Shown here piece by piece: positions 48,323 through 57,658 of a stretch of DNA of 64,000 nt. Every line of letters starts with the position of its first letter. The stretch's first letter is position 1. Origin of the DNA: Saccharothrix longispora (lineage in GTDB: Bacteria; Actinomycetota; Actinomycetes; Mycobacteriales; Pseudonocardiaceae); the NCBI RefSeq assembly GCF_030852425.1, contig NZ_NSDM01000020.1, forward strand, positions 1 to 64,000. Reading direction: 5' to 3'. The position numbers and the translations under genes were made by a program. A model generated the notes under the pieces. That model searched no databases and had not been told where the DNA came from. It was given only the letters and a program-made list of their open reading frames with translations.

Positions 48323-49126
48323 TTACGCCGCGGAGCCCGCCAGGGCCGGCAGGTAGCCGGACGCGTGACCGGCGAGGTTGGGGTGGTAGGAGCGGTCGAC
48401 GGGGACGAGGACGAGCCCGTTCACCCACGGGTCGGCCGCGCACGCGCCGTGCCCGTCGAACTCGTCGCGCACGTCGGCGAACCGGAACCCGGCGGCCTCC
48501 GCCCGCGCGGCGGTGACCTCGGTGATCACGTCGACGGCGTGGTTGAGCGCCTCCCGCTTGGGCCCGGTCATCAGGCACCACGAGTCGAACGAGAACAGCT
48601 TCGGGTAGCCGACCACGACGACGTCCGCCCGGTCGGACGAGCGGCCGTTCGCGCGGTCGGCCAGCCGGTCGCGCACCTTCCCGTAGAGGGCGTCGAGGCG
48701 GCCGGGCAGCTCGCCGCGGATGAACGCCTCGGCGGTGGCGACGCGGTCGCGGCACCCCTGGTCGTCGCTGAGGGCGCAGGTGATCATGACGTCCTTGAAC
48801 CCGGCGTCGTTGCCGCCCGCCTGCACGGTGACGAGCCCGGTCCTGGGGGTGACGCGGTCGGCCTGGGCGGTGACCTCCGCGGTGGTGGCCTGGGAGCAGG
48901 CGACGGTCACCAGGGTGGCGCCGGTGAGTGCGGCGAGCAGGTTCGGGTAGGCGTGCGGGCTGCGCCGGCAGTCGTCCTGGGCCTCGTCGCCCGCGCCGAG
49001 GCCCGCCGCGTAGGAGTCGCCCAACGAGACGAGTTCCAGCGCGGCGGGCTCGGGAACGGCGGGCGCCGACCAGGCGGCCGGCGCGGTGGCGAGGACCACG
49101 AGGAGTGCGACCAGGATCGTCTTCAT
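48323..49126 (-). CDS. Secreted SGNH/GDSL-type esterase
   Basis: The 267-residue protein has a clear Sec signal peptide (ILVALLVVLATAPAAWSAPA) and a SGNH hydrolase fold. Block I is LVSLGDSYAAGLGA (nucleophile Ser near residue 38), block III is VQAGGNDAGF and block V is DRSYHPNLAGHASG with the catalytic Asp/His. Three disulfide-type Cys pairs fit the secreted Streptomyces lipase/esterase subgroup. It probably hydrolyses acyl esters outside the cell. ATG 49126; single gene. Confidence 0.92.
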   Translation of the reverse strand: MKTILVALLVVLATAPAAWSAPAVPEPAALELVSLGDSYAAGLGAGDEAQDDCRRSPHAYPNLLAALTGATLVTVACSQATTAEVTAQADRVTPRTGLVTVQAGGNDAGFKDVMITCALSDDQGCRDRVATAEAFIRGELPGRLDALYGKVRDRLADRANGRSSDRADVVVVGYPKLFSFDSWCLMTGPKREALNHAVDVITEVTAARAEAAGFRFADVRDEFDGHGACAADPWVNGLVLVPVDRSYHPNLAGHASGYLPALAGSAA

Positions 49127-49181
49127 GGGGGTGGTCGTACCACTGTGGACGGTCCGCGCGGCCGAAATGGACCCGGTGGTG

Positions 49182-50297
49182 TTACCCCCGGAAGGCGACG
49201 CAGACCGGGATCGGCGCGTCGGTCGACGACACCTGCCGCAGTCCCCCGGTGGCCCGGTCGACGGCGAACACCGTGACGTCGCCGGAGTTCTGGTTGGCGG
49301 CCAGCAGGAACCTCCCGGCCCGGTCGAGCACGATGTGCCGCGGGTACTTCCCGCCCACCGGCGTGGTGCCGACCAGCCGCAACGCCGCGCCGGACCGTTC
49401 GACGGCGAACACGGCGACGCTGTCGTGCCCCCGGTTGGAGAGGTAGACGAACCGGCCGTCCGGCGACACCAGGACCTCGGCCGGGTAGTTGCGCGGGGTG
49501 GTGGGCGCGCCCTCGGGCAGCGTGCTCAGCCTCGGTCCGGGCTTGAGGGCGCCGCGCTCGTAGCTCGCCACCACGATCGTGGAGTCCAGCTCGTTGGCGA
49601 TGTAGGCGAACCTGCCGTTCGGGTGGAACGCGAGGTGCCGCGGCCCGGCGCCGGGGTGCAGGCGCGCGGTGCCCGCGAGGGTCAGCGTGCCGACCTCCTC
49701 CAGCTTGTAGCTGTAGACCGAGTCGGTGCCCAGGTCGACGGCGAGCACGAACTCGCCGCGCGGGTCGGGCAGCACCTGGTGGGCGTGCGGCCCCTCCTGG
49801 CGCTCGGGGTCCGGCCCGGAGCCCTGGTGCCGCACGAGGTCGGTGCGCTCGCCCAGCCCGCCGTCAGGGCGCACCGGGTGCACCGCGACGCTGCCCGAGC
49901 TGTAGTTCGCCGACAGCAGGAACCCCTTGTGCAGTGCGAGGTGGCACGGGTCCGCGCCACCGGTGCTCCGGCTGTTCAGCACCTTGGGCACGCCGTCCGC
50001 GCCGACCGCCAGCGCGGTCACCTCGCCGTCGGACTGCTCGTTGACCGCGTAGGCGAACCTGCCCGCGTCGACCACGAACGACGGGTTGGCCACGTCCTCC
50101 ACCACACCGGTCACCCGCAGCCGCCCGGTCGCGGGGTCGAACGCGCCCAGCCCCAGCCCCGTGCCGCCACCCGGCCACGTGGTGTAGGTGCCCAGGTAGG
50201 CGCGCACCTCTCCACGCGCTTCGGCCACACCCTCGGTCATCAGCAACCCCGCTCCCACGCCAACCGCCCCCAGGAACCGCCGCCTGTCCACAGCCAC
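49182..50297 (-). CDS. Tat-exported lactonase family (6-phosphogluconolactonase-like beta-propeller)
   Basis: The 371-residue protein starts with a twin-arginine signal (VAVDRRRFLGAVGVGAGLLM). A seven-bladed propeller follows (AYLGTYTTWPGGGTGLGLGA, HLALHKGFLLSANYSSGSVA, PRHLAFHPNGRFAYIANELD), typical of the Pgl/YbhE lactonase family. Substrates in this family range from 6-phosphogluconolactone to other sugar lactones; export makes an extracellular lactone more likely. GTG 50297 gives the best-spaced GGAGG; in-frame codons upstream add nothing recognisable. Confidence 0.86.
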   Translation of the reverse strand: MAVDRRRFLGAVGVGAGLLMTEGVAEARGEVRAYLGTYTTWPGGGTGLGLGAFDPATGRLRVTGVVEDVANPSFVVDAGRFAYAVNEQSDGEVTALAVGADGVPKVLNSRSTGGADPCHLALHKGFLLSANYSSGSVAVHPVRPDGGLGERTDLVRHQGSGPDPERQEGPHAHQVLPDPRGEFVLAVDLGTDSVYSYKLEEVGTLTLAGTARLHPGAGPRHLAFHPNGRFAYIANELDSTIVVASYERGALKPGPRLSTLPEGAPTTPRNYPAEVLVSPDGRFVYLSNRGHDSVAVFAVERSGAALRLVGTTPVGGKYPRHIVLDRAGRFLLAANQNSGDVTVFAVDRATGGLRQVSSTDAPIPVCVAFRG

Positions 50298-50382
50298 ACC
50301 GAACCTCCGCTCGCCCGCCCGCGGCGGTTCCACAGTGGCCCAGGCCACTGTGGCAGAGCAAGAGGTGCAATGAAGATTGCGT

Positions 50383-51249
50383 CTAGCGCAACGGGTCGGC
50401 GTCCCGGAGGCGTGCCAACTCGACCTCCGGATCGTACGAGGGCTCGGGCCGTCGCGGGGCCAGGTCCCGGAGCGCCCCGAGGAGAAGGCTCGCCACCGCC
50501 CAGTTGCGGTACCACTTGCGGTCCGCCGGCACCGCGTACCAGGGCGCGGCCTCGGAGCAGCGGACCAGCGCGTCCCGGTAGGCCTCCCGGTAGGCGGAGA
50601 ACTTCGCCCGCGCGGCGAGGTCGGCCGGGTCGTACTTCCACTGCTTGAGCGGGTCCTCCAGGCGGGCGAGGAGCCGTTCCTTCTGCTTCTCGGGCGAGAT
50701 GTGCAGGAAGCACTTCACGAGGGTCACGCCCTGCTCGACCAGGTCCGCCTCGAACTCGTTGATCAGCGCGTACCGGCGTCCCCACTCGTCCTCGGGCACC
50801 AGCCCGTCCACCCGCGCGACGAGCACGTCCTCGTAGTGCGAGCGGTCGAAGACGCCCAGGTAGCCGGGCGGCGGGACCTGGCGGCGGATGCGCCACAGGA
50901 AGTCGTGCGACCGCTCCTCGGGCGTGGGCCTGCCGAACGCGGCGACCCGCACGCCGTGCGGGTTGACCAGGCCCAGGACGTGCCGGATCGTGCCGCCCTT
51001 GCCCGAGGTGTCCATGCCCTGGAGCACCAGCAGCACGCGCCGCCTGCCGCCGCCGACGCCCTCAGCGAAGAGCGCCTCCTGGAGTTCGTCCAACTCCTCG
51101 CCGATGCGCGCGACCTCGCCCGCGGCCTCCTCCTTCGAGCGCGGACCGACCGGGGTGGCGGCCGGGTCGAGCGCCGCGAGGTCCACCGATCCCGGGTTCA
51201 CCCGGAAGATGTCGGAAACGGACTGGACCTGCGCCGACTCTTTCACCAT
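50383..51249 (-). CDS. Polyphosphate kinase 2 family protein
   Basis: The 288-residue PPK2 protein has Walker A QGMDTSGKGGTIRHVLG (~residues 78-93), lid/Walker B elements PPPGYLGVFDRSHYEDVLVA and KCFLHISPEKQKERLLARL, and the C-terminal APWYAVPADRKWYRNWAVA. It transfers phosphate between polyphosphate and nucleotides (ADP/ATP, GDP/GTP or AMP depending on subgroup, not resolved here). The ATG at 51249 is used; the region upstream is shared with the divergent rocD gene. Confidence 0.94.
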   Translation of the reverse strand: MVKESAQVQSVSDIFRVNPGSVDLAALDPAATPVGPRSKEEAAGEVARIGEELDELQEALFAEGVGGGRRRVLLVLQGMDTSGKGGTIRHVLGLVNPHGVRVAAFGRPTPEERSHDFLWRIRRQVPPPGYLGVFDRSHYEDVLVARVDGLVPEDEWGRRYALINEFEADLVEQGVTLVKCFLHISPEKQKERLLARLEDPLKQWKYDPADLAARAKFSAYREAYRDALVRCSEAAPWYAVPADRKWYRNWAVASLLLGALRDLAPRRPEPSYDPEVELARLRDADPLR

Positions 51250-51280
51250 CGTCGCAACCTAGCCCGCCCGCCAGGGCGGT

Positions 51281-51390
51281 GCACCTCATGCAACGAATCA
51301 CCGTCGAACGAACGAATTGCGCAACGAACTCACCGGATGCGCAACGGCTAGCGGCTGAAATCGCTGGCATCGGCCCCTTAGCCTGGTTAC
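51281..51390. promoter_or_regulatory. PPK2-rocD divergent promoter with repeated CAACGA motifs, probable leaderless rocD start
   Basis: The bases hold three TGC-AACG direct repeats (TGCAACGAA, TGCGCAACGAA, TGCGCAACGG) spaced about 27 and 20 bp. A possible -10 box TAGCCT (51379-51384) lies only six bases upstream of the rocD ATG, and no Shine-Dalgarno is present. This fits a leaderless transcript, common in actinobacteria. The regulator that would bind the repeats is not identified. Confidence 0.45.
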
Positions 51391-52614
51391 ATGACCGCCA
51401 CCTTCCTCCCCGCCACGGAGCAGTTCATCGCGCTCGACGAGGAATGGAGCACCCACAACTACCACCCGCTGCCGGTCGTGATCTCGCACGGCGAGGGCGC
51501 GTGGGTGACCGACGTCGAGGGACGCCGCTACCTGGACTTCCTGTCGGGCTACTCGTCGCTGAACTTCGGGCACCGGCACCCCGACCTGGTGGCCGCGGCG
51601 GTGGAGCAGCTCGGCCGCGTCACGCTCACCAGCCGCGCGTTCCACCACGACCGGTTCGGCGCGTTCTGCCGCGAGCTGGCCGAGCTGACCGGCACCGACC
51701 TGGTGCTCGCGATGAACTCCGGCGCCGAGGCCGTCGAGTCGGCGATCAAGGTGGCCCGCAAGTGGGCGTACCGGGTGAAGGGGGTGCCGGCGGGCGAGGC
51801 GGAGATCGTGGTGGCCGGGTCGAACTTCCATGGCCGCACCACGACGATCGTGTCGTTCTCCACCGACGACACCGCCCGCGACGACTTCGGGCCGTTCACG
51901 CCGGGCTTCCGCGTCGTGCGGTACGGCTCGCTCGACGACCTGCGCGCCGCGGTCACCGACCGCACCGCCGCCGTGCTGCTGGAGCCCGTGCAGGGCGAGG
52001 CGGGCGTGGTCGTGCCGCCCGCCGGCTACCTGCGGGGCGTGCGGGAGCTGTGCGACGAGCGCGGCGTGCTGATGATCGCCGACGAGATCCAGTCGGGGCT
52101 GGGCCGCACCGGCGAGCTCTTCGCGCTCGACCACGAGGGCGTGCGCGCCGACCTGTACACGCTGGGCAAGGCGCTCGGCGGCGGCATCCTGCCGGTGTCC
52201 GCGGTGGTCGGGTCGCGCGACGTGCTGGGCGTGCTGCGGCCCGGTGAGCACGGTTCGACGTTCGGCGGCAACCCGCTGGCGTGCGCGGTCGGGCGGGCCG
52301 TGGTGCGGCTGCTGGCGACCGGCGAGTACCAGCGGCGGTCCCGCGAGCTGGGCGCCCACCTGCACGCGCGGCTCGGCGAGCTGGTCGGGCACGGCGTGGC
52401 CGAGGTGCGCGGGCGCGGGCTGTGGGCGGGCGTGGAGATCGCCCCCGGCGGACCGCGCGGCCGGGAGGCCTCCGAGGCGCTGGCCGGGCTGGGCGTGCTC
52501 TGCAAGGAGACCCAGGACACCACCCTGCGCGTCGCGCCGCCGCTGATGATCTCCCGCGAGGACCTCGACCGCGGGATCGACGCGATCGGGCAGGTTCTCC
52601 GCACCCGCGGGTAG
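51391..52614 (+). CDS. rocD: Ornithine--oxo-acid aminotransferase (RocD)
   Basis: The 407-residue class III aminotransferase has SGAEAVESAIKVARKW, HGRTTTIVSFSTDD, ADEIQSGLGRTGELFALDHE and the PLP lysine in YTLGKALGGGILPVSAV (~residue 258). The N-terminal WSTHNYHPLPVVISHGEGAW is the ornithine aminotransferase signature. It converts ornithine plus 2-oxoglutarate to glutamate semialdehyde and glutamate. It stands alone with a probable leaderless promoter and is not accompanied by other arginine catabolic genes. Confidence 0.94.
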   Translation: MTATFLPATEQFIALDEEWSTHNYHPLPVVISHGEGAWVTDVEGRRYLDFLSGYSSLNFGHRHPDLVAAAVEQLGRVTLTSRAFHHDRFGAFCRELAELTGTDLVLAMNSGAEAVESAIKVARKWAYRVKGVPAGEAEIVVAGSNFHGRTTTIVSFSTDDTARDDFGPFTPGFRVVRYGSLDDLRAAVTDRTAAVLLEPVQGEAGVVVPPAGYLRGVRELCDERGVLMIADEIQSGLGRTGELFALDHEGVRADLYTLGKALGGGILPVSAVVGSRDVLGVLRPGEHGSTFGGNPLACAVGRAVVRLLATGEYQRRSRELGAHLHARLGELVGHGVAEVRGRGLWAGVEIAPGGPRGREASEALAGLGVLCKETQDTTLRVAPPLMISREDLDRGIDAIGQVLRTRG

Positions 52615-52710
52615 CTCTCTGCCCGATTTCTACCCGCGAGGCTGATTTCGCAGGTCACAGACGTGTGGAGGTCGGTGCACCCGCCGGCCTCGACGCGCAT
52701 CATTACCCGC

Positions 52711-54084
52711 ATGGGTGAACGGAAGCGGGCCGAGGCGGCGCAGGCGCTGGGCCGGTGGGTCGAGCCGGAGGAGGTCCTGGCCCGAGGTCGGGAGCTGCGG
52801 GCCGCGGTGGGCCACGAGGCGCACCGCGAGGTGCTCCTGGCGCACGACCGGCCGTCCGTGGTCGAGTTCGTCGACGCGTCCAACGAGGGCAGGCTGCCCG
52901 AGTTGGTGCCATTGCGGGTCGGCCGCATGCTCGCCTCGCCGTTCGCGTTCTTCCGGGGCAGCGCGGGCCTGATGGCGGGCGACCTCGCGGCCGGCGCCCG
53001 CACGGGGCTGGACGCCCAGCTGTGCGGGGACGCGCACGCGGCGAACTTCGGGCTCTACGGCACGCCCGAGGGCACGATCGTCATGGACGTCAACGACTTC
53101 GACGAGACGCTGCCCGGCCCGTGGGAGTGGGACCTCAAGCGGCTGGCGACGTCGCTGGTGCTGGCGGGCCGCGAGGGCGGCGTGTCGGAGAAGGGCTGCC
53201 GCGACGCCGCCGAGGACGCCGTCAACGCCTACCGCAACGCCCTGCGGCGCCTGGCCGCCATGCCGTTCCTGGAGTCGTGGAGCGCCCTGGGCGACGAGTC
53301 GGCGCTGTCCAGGACCAAGGCCGACGACCTGCTCGACCACTTCACCAAGGCCGCGTCCAAGGCGCGCAGGAACACCAGCGCCCGGGTCGCCGCGAAGTGG
53401 ACCCGCCGGGAGGGCGAGCACTGGCGGTTCATCGCGGACCCGCCCGTGCTGACCCGCGTCACGCCGGGCACCGCGCGGGCCGTGGTCGACGCGCTGCCGT
53501 CCTACGTGGACACCCTGCGCGAGTCCCGCTACAACCTGATCATGCGCTACGGCGTGTCCGACGTGGCGTTCCGCGTGGTCGGCACGGGCAGCGTCGGCCT
53601 GCGCAACTACCTCGTGCTGCTGCACGGCAACGGCGACGAGGCGCTGGTGCTCCAGGCCAAGGAGGCCCGGCCGTCCGCGCTGGCGCCCTTCCTGAACACC
53701 GCGCCGGTCAGGCACGAGGGCAAGCGGATCGTGCACGGCGCGCGGCTCGTGCAGGCCGAGACCGACATCCTGCTCGGCTGGACCACCATCGAGGGCAGGC
53801 CCTACATCGTGCGGCAGTTCCGCAACCGCAAGGGCGAGATCGACGCGACCACCCTCAAGCGCGAGGACCTGGACGACTACGGCCGGCTGGCGGGCGCGCT
53901 GCTGGCCCGCGCGCACAGCCGCTCGCTCGACCCGAGGCTGCTGGCCGGGTACTGCGCGGGCGGCGACGGCCTGGACGACGCCATCGCCCGCTACGCCCTG
54001 GACTACGCCGACCGGACGTGCGCCGACCACGAGGAGCTGGTGCGCGCCGTCAAGTCCGGTCGGCTGCCGGCCGAGATCGGGTGA
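52711..54084 (+). CDS. DUF2252 family protein (kinase-like fold)
   Basis: The 457-residue DUF2252 protein has AHDRPSVVEFVDASNEGRLP, FRGSAGLMAGDLA, QLCGDAHAANFGLYG, IVMDVNDFDETLPGPWEWDL and ARAHSRSLD. The pair GDAHAANF and NDFDE resembles the catalytic and metal loops of aminoglycoside-kinase-like enzymes, so a kinase function is plausible but unproven. ATG 52711 has modest upstream support; a GTG further up would add 16 residues without similarity. Same strand as, but separated by 77 bp from, the phosphatase gene. Confidence 0.9.
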   Translation: MGERKRAEAAQALGRWVEPEEVLARGRELRAAVGHEAHREVLLAHDRPSVVEFVDASNEGRLPELVPLRVGRMLASPFAFFRGSAGLMAGDLAAGARTGLDAQLCGDAHAANFGLYGTPEGTIVMDVNDFDETLPGPWEWDLKRLATSLVLAGREGGVSEKGCRDAAEDAVNAYRNALRRLAAMPFLESWSALGDESALSRTKADDLLDHFTKAASKARRNTSARVAAKWTRREGEHWRFIADPPVLTRVTPGTARAVVDALPSYVDTLRESRYNLIMRYGVSDVAFRVVGTGSVGLRNYLVLLHGNGDEALVLQAKEARPSALAPFLNTAPVRHEGKRIVHGARLVQAETDILLGWTTIEGRPYIVRQFRNRKGEIDATTLKREDLDDYGRLAGALLARAHSRSLDPRLLAGYCAGGDGLDDAIARYALDYADRTCADHEELVRAVKSGRLPAEIG

Positions 54085-54160
54085 CCCCCGCACCGGAGCG
54101 ACCCCTCGTCGGAGCGACCCCCTCGTCGGGGTGCCCGCCGCGCCCGGGAGGGCTAAGTTC

Positions 54161-54871
54161 GTGCGGGTGGACTGGATCGGAGTGATCAGGCACGGCGAGA
54201 GCACCGGCAACGTGGCCCGCGAGGTGGCCGAGTCCGGCGGGCACGAGGTCATCGACATCAGGCAGCGCGACGCGGACGTGCCGCTGTCGGAGGAGGGCGA
54301 GCGGCAGGGCCGGGCGCTCGGCCGCTGGTTCGCCGCGATGCCGCGCGAGCAGTGGCCGGACGTGGTGGTGGCCTCGCCCTACCGGCGGGCCGTCGACACC
54401 GCGGCGCACGCCCTGCGCGGGCACCCGAGGATGCTCGTCGACGAACGGCTGCGCGACCGCGAACTGGGCGTGCTGGACCTGCTGACCACGCACGGCGTCG
54501 CCGCGCGCTACCCCGACGAGGTGGTGCGCAGGCGCAGGCTGGGCAAGTTCTACTACCGGCCGCCGGGCGGCGAGTCGTGGGCGGACGTGGCGCTGCGGCT
54601 GCGGTCGCTGCTGCGCGACCTGGACGGCGCGCGGGTGCTGCTGTTCGCGCACGAGATCACCCCGTTCCTGCTGCGCTACCTGCTGGAGTGCGTGCCGGAG
54701 CGGGACATGCTGGCGTACGCGCACAACTCCACCGTGCCGAACGGGTCGCTCACCTCGTGGCATCGGGAGGGCGGCGCGTGGGTACTGGAGAGGGAGTTCG
54801 ACGCCGACCACCTGGTCGAGCACGGAGCCGAGCCCACGGAGACCGAGGATGCCACCACCCGATCGGCCTGA
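54161..54871 (+). CDS. Histidine phosphatase (phosphoglycerate mutase-like) family protein
   Basis: The 236-residue enzyme has catalytic His in VIRHGESTGNV (~residue 10), a conserved Arg in VVASPYRRAVDTA, Glu in LRDRELGVLD and the second His in LLFAHEITPF (~167). It is a branch 2-type phosphatase acting on a small phosphoester; substrate is unknown. GTG 54161 has GGGAGGG upstream. It ends inside the next gene (23-base overlap), so it is translated together with nnrD, an arrangement that may link it to metabolite repair. Confidence 0.88.
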   Translation: MRVDWIGVIRHGESTGNVAREVAESGGHEVIDIRQRDADVPLSEEGERQGRALGRWFAAMPREQWPDVVVASPYRRAVDTAAHALRGHPRMLVDERLRDRELGVLDLLTTHGVAARYPDEVVRRRRLGKFYYRPPGGESWADVALRLRSLLRDLDGARVLLFAHEITPFLLRYLLECVPERDMLAYAHNSTVPNGSLTSWHREGGAWVLEREFDADHLVEHGAEPTETEDATTRSA

Positions 54872-55706
54872 ACCCATCACGTCCGCGCTGCTGCGGGAGT
54901 GGCTTCCCGACCGCGAGGACCACGGCACCGTCCTGGTCGTCGGCGGGTCGCGGCGGGTGCCGGGGGCGGTGCTGCTGAGCGGCATCGCGGCGCTGCGCAC
55001 CGGCGCGGGCACCCTCCAGCTGGCCACCGCCGACCGGCACGCCTCCGGCCTGGGCCTGGCCGTGCCGGAGGCGATGGTCGTGGGCCTGCCGGAGACCGGC
55101 TCGGGGGCGGTGTCGCGGGAGGCCGCCGACGTGCTGGGCGACCTCGTGGGCGACGCCGCGTCGCTGGTCGTCGGGCCCGGCCTGGTCGACCCGGACGAGA
55201 CGGCGGCCCTGCTGGAGCGCCTGCTGCCTGCCACGCGGGGGCCGGTGGTGCTCGACGCGTTCGCGCTGGGCGCGCTGGGCACGCACCCCGAGCTGGGCGA
55301 CCCGGTGCGCGGCCGGATGGTGCTCACGCCGAACACCGTGGAGGCGAAGTACCTGCTGGGCGGCGAGGACGTGGACGACCACGTGAAGGCGGCGGTGGCC
55401 ATCGCCGACCGGCACGACGCCGTGGTCAACCTGATGGGTGTGGTGGCCGCGCCGGACGGCCGGGTGTGGCAGGACGCCACCGGGCACGTCGGACTGGGCA
55501 CCTCGGGCAGCGGCGACGTGCTCGCGGGCCTGGTCGGCGGCCTGCTGGCGCGCGACGACGACCTGGCCCGCGCGACCTGCTGGGCCGGGCACGTGCACGC
55601 CATGGCCGGTCAGCGGCTCGTGCCGCGCACCGGCCTGACCGGGATGCTGGCCCGCGAGCTGCTCGACGAGGTGCCGCACGTCCTGGTGGAGCTGCGCTCC
55701 CGCTAG
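54849..55706 (+). CDS. nnrD: ADP-dependent NAD(P)H-hydrate dehydratase
   Basis: The 285-residue ribokinase-fold enzyme has HGTVLVVGGSRRVPGAVLLS, GAGTLQLATADRH, LVVGPGLVDPDE, VLDAFALGALG, LTPNTVEAKYLL and the anion-hole GTSGSGDVLAGLVGGLLARD with the catalytic Asp. It repairs hydrated NADH and NADPH, using ADP. It lacks the fused NnrE epimerase half found in many bacteria, so the epimerase must be elsewhere. Its ATG is inside the histidine phosphatase gene. Confidence 0.93.
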   Translation: MPPPDRPEPITSALLREWLPDREDHGTVLVVGGSRRVPGAVLLSGIAALRTGAGTLQLATADRHASGLGLAVPEAMVVGLPETGSGAVSREAADVLGDLVGDAASLVVGPGLVDPDETAALLERLLPATRGPVVLDAFALGALGTHPELGDPVRGRMVLTPNTVEAKYLLGGEDVDDHVKAAVAIADRHDAVVNLMGVVAAPDGRVWQDATGHVGLGTSGSGDVLAGLVGGLLARDDDLARATCWAGHVHAMAGQRLVPRTGLTGMLARELLDEVPHVLVELRSR

Positions 55707-55876
55707 CCCCGGACGGCGCGCACCCCGAGGGTCCAACGCCCAGGTCGCGAGAGTCCCACGTTCGTGCCCTCCGAGTTCCACGATCGGCCGGTCCCGCCGT
55801 TCAGCGAAGGGTCCCGAACGCAGAACTCAGGGGGCCTGGGGGTTGGACTCCCGGGGCCTGGGCGTTGGCCCCCCGG

Positions 55877-57496
55877 TCAGCGGGTCCTGGCCACGCGGGC
55901 TTCGTCCCAGACCGGTTCGTCGACCTCCACCACCTCGCCGTCCGAGCGGAACAGCAGGAAGCGGTCGAAGGTGCGGGCGAACCAGCGGTCGTGGGTGACG
56001 GCCACGACGGTGCCCGTGAACTCCTCCAGGGCGTTCTGGAGCGCCTCGGCCGAGTTCAGGTCCAGGTTGTCGGTCGGCTCGTCGAGCAGCAGCAGGGTCG
56101 CGCCGGACAGCTCCAGCAGCAGCACCTGGAACCGCGCCTGCTGACCGCCGGACAGCGTCTCGAACCGCTGGTCGCCCTGCTTGCCCAGGCCGTACCGGCT
56201 GAGCACGGCCATCGCGGCGCCCCGGTCGAGGCCCTTGCGCCCGCCCTCGCCGTGCCACAGCACGTCGACGAGGGTGCGGCCGATCCACTCCGGGTGCTGG
56301 TGGGTCTGCGCGAACAGGCCGGGCACCACGCGCGCGCCCAGCCGGAACACGCCGGTGTGCGCGACGTCGCCGCCGCCGAGCAGTCGCAGGAAGTGGCTCT
56401 TGCCCGACCCGTTCGACCCGAGCACGGCCACCCGGTCGGCGAAGAACACCTCGGTGGAGAACGGCTTCATCAGGCCGGTCAGCTCCAGGTCCTCGCACGT
56501 GATGGCGCGCACGGCGGTGCGCCCGCCGCGCAGCCGGGGCGCGACCTTCTCGTCCGCGGGCAGCTCGGGCGGCGGCCCGGCCTCCTCGAACCGCTCCAGC
56601 TTCGCCTTCTGCACGCGGTACTTCGCGGCCATGACCTCGCTGATCCGCGCCTGCACCTGGAGGGTGCGGACGAGGTCGCGCAGCCGCTCGTGCTCCTCGT
56701 CCCAGCGGCGGTGCTGCTCGGCGAGGCGGGCGATCCGGGCGGTGCGGGCGGCGTGCCACGTGCCGAACGACCCGGCGTGCGTCCACGCCGAGTGCGCCTC
56801 GACCGTCACGACCTGCGTCGCGGCGACGTTCAGCAGCTCCCGGTCGTGGCTGACCAGCAGCACGGCCTTCCCGGCGGACCGCAGCCGCTCCTCCAGCCAC
56901 CTCTTTCCCGGCACGTCGAGGTAGTTGTCCGGCTCGTCCAGCAGCAGCACCTGCTCGGGGCCGCGCAGCAGCGCCTCCAGCACCAGCCGCTTCTGCTCGC
57001 CACCGGAGAGGGTGCGGACCTCGCGGAAGCGCGCCCGGTCGAACGGCACGCCCAGCGCGGCGACCGTCACCGTGTCCCACAGCACCTCGGCGTCGTAGCC
57101 GCCGACCTCGCCCCACGCGGTGAGCGCGTCGGCGTAGCGCATCTGGGTGGGCTCGTCGTCGGTCTCCATCATGGCCAGCTCGACGGCGTCCAGTTCGGCG
57201 GCGGCGGCGCGCAGCGGCGCCGGGGAGGCCGCGAGCAGCAGGTCGCGCACCAGGGAGGCGTCGCGCACGGAACCGACGAACTGGGGCATCACGCCGAGGC
57301 CGCCCTGCACGCGGACGCTGCCCGCCGTCGGGTCCAGCTCGCCGGACAGGATGCGCAGCAGGGTCGTCTTGCCCACGCCGTTCGCGCCCACGAGGGCGAC
57401 CACGTCGGTGCCGCCCACCTTGAACGACACGTCGCGGAACAGCTCGCGGCCGTCGGGCAGGCGGAAGGCGAGGCCGTTGGCGTCCAGGAATCCCAC
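55877..57496 (-). CDS. ABC-F family ATP-binding protein
   Basis: The 539-residue protein has two ABC cassettes and no membrane segment. The first has Walker A GANGVGKTT, signature LSGGEQKR and Walker B LLLDEPDNYLD. The second has GSNGSGKSH, LSGGQQAR and LLLDEPTDNLD. The linker between (~residues 235-320) is charged and coiled (RIARLAEQHRRWDEEHERL). ABC-F proteins act on ribosomes in translation or confer resistance to ribosome-targeting antibiotics; the sequence alone does not decide between these. GTG 57496. Confidence 0.93.
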   Translation of the reverse strand: MGFLDANGLAFRLPDGRELFRDVSFKVGGTDVVALVGANGVGKTTLLRILSGELDPTAGSVRVQGGLGVMPQFVGSVRDASLVRDLLLAASPAPLRAAAAELDAVELAMMETDDEPTQMRYADALTAWGEVGGYDAEVLWDTVTVAALGVPFDRARFREVRTLSGGEQKRLVLEALLRGPEQVLLLDEPDNYLDVPGKRWLEERLRSAGKAVLLVSHDRELLNVAATQVVTVEAHSAWTHAGSFGTWHAARTARIARLAEQHRRWDEEHERLRDLVRTLQVQARISEVMAAKYRVQKAKLERFEEAGPPPELPADEKVAPRLRGGRTAVRAITCEDLELTGLMKPFSTEVFFADRVAVLGSNGSGKSHFLRLLGGGDVAHTGVFRLGARVVPGLFAQTHQHPEWIGRTLVDVLWHGEGGRKGLDRGAAMAVLSRYGLGKQGDQRFETLSGGQQARFQVLLLELSGATLLLLDEPTDNLDLNSAEALQNALEEFTGTVVAVTHDRWFARTFDRFLLFRSDGEVVEVDEPVWDEARVARTR

Positions 57497-57613
57497 GGTG
57501 GCATGGTGGGTGACGGACGGTCCCGGTGGCCAGCGGGTTTCCGGGTTCGGGGTGAAACGGGTCCGGGTCGTGACCGGCCGCGCGCGGGATGAGCGCCGCC
57601 GCGGCGGTCAGGA

Positions 57614-57652
57614 CCGGTGTCGGTGCCGGTGTCGGTGTCGGTGTCGGCGAGG
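57614..57652. repeat. GGTGTC-type hexanucleotide microsatellite
   Basis: About six near-perfect copies of GGTGTC/GGTGCC lie in the gap between the DUF3040 stop (57659) and the ABC-F start (57496). It is upstream of ABC-F on the minus strand and does not encode a gene. Its placement would put variable-length sequence near the ABC-F promoter. Confidence 0.75.
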
Positions 57653-57658
57653 TGCGGG

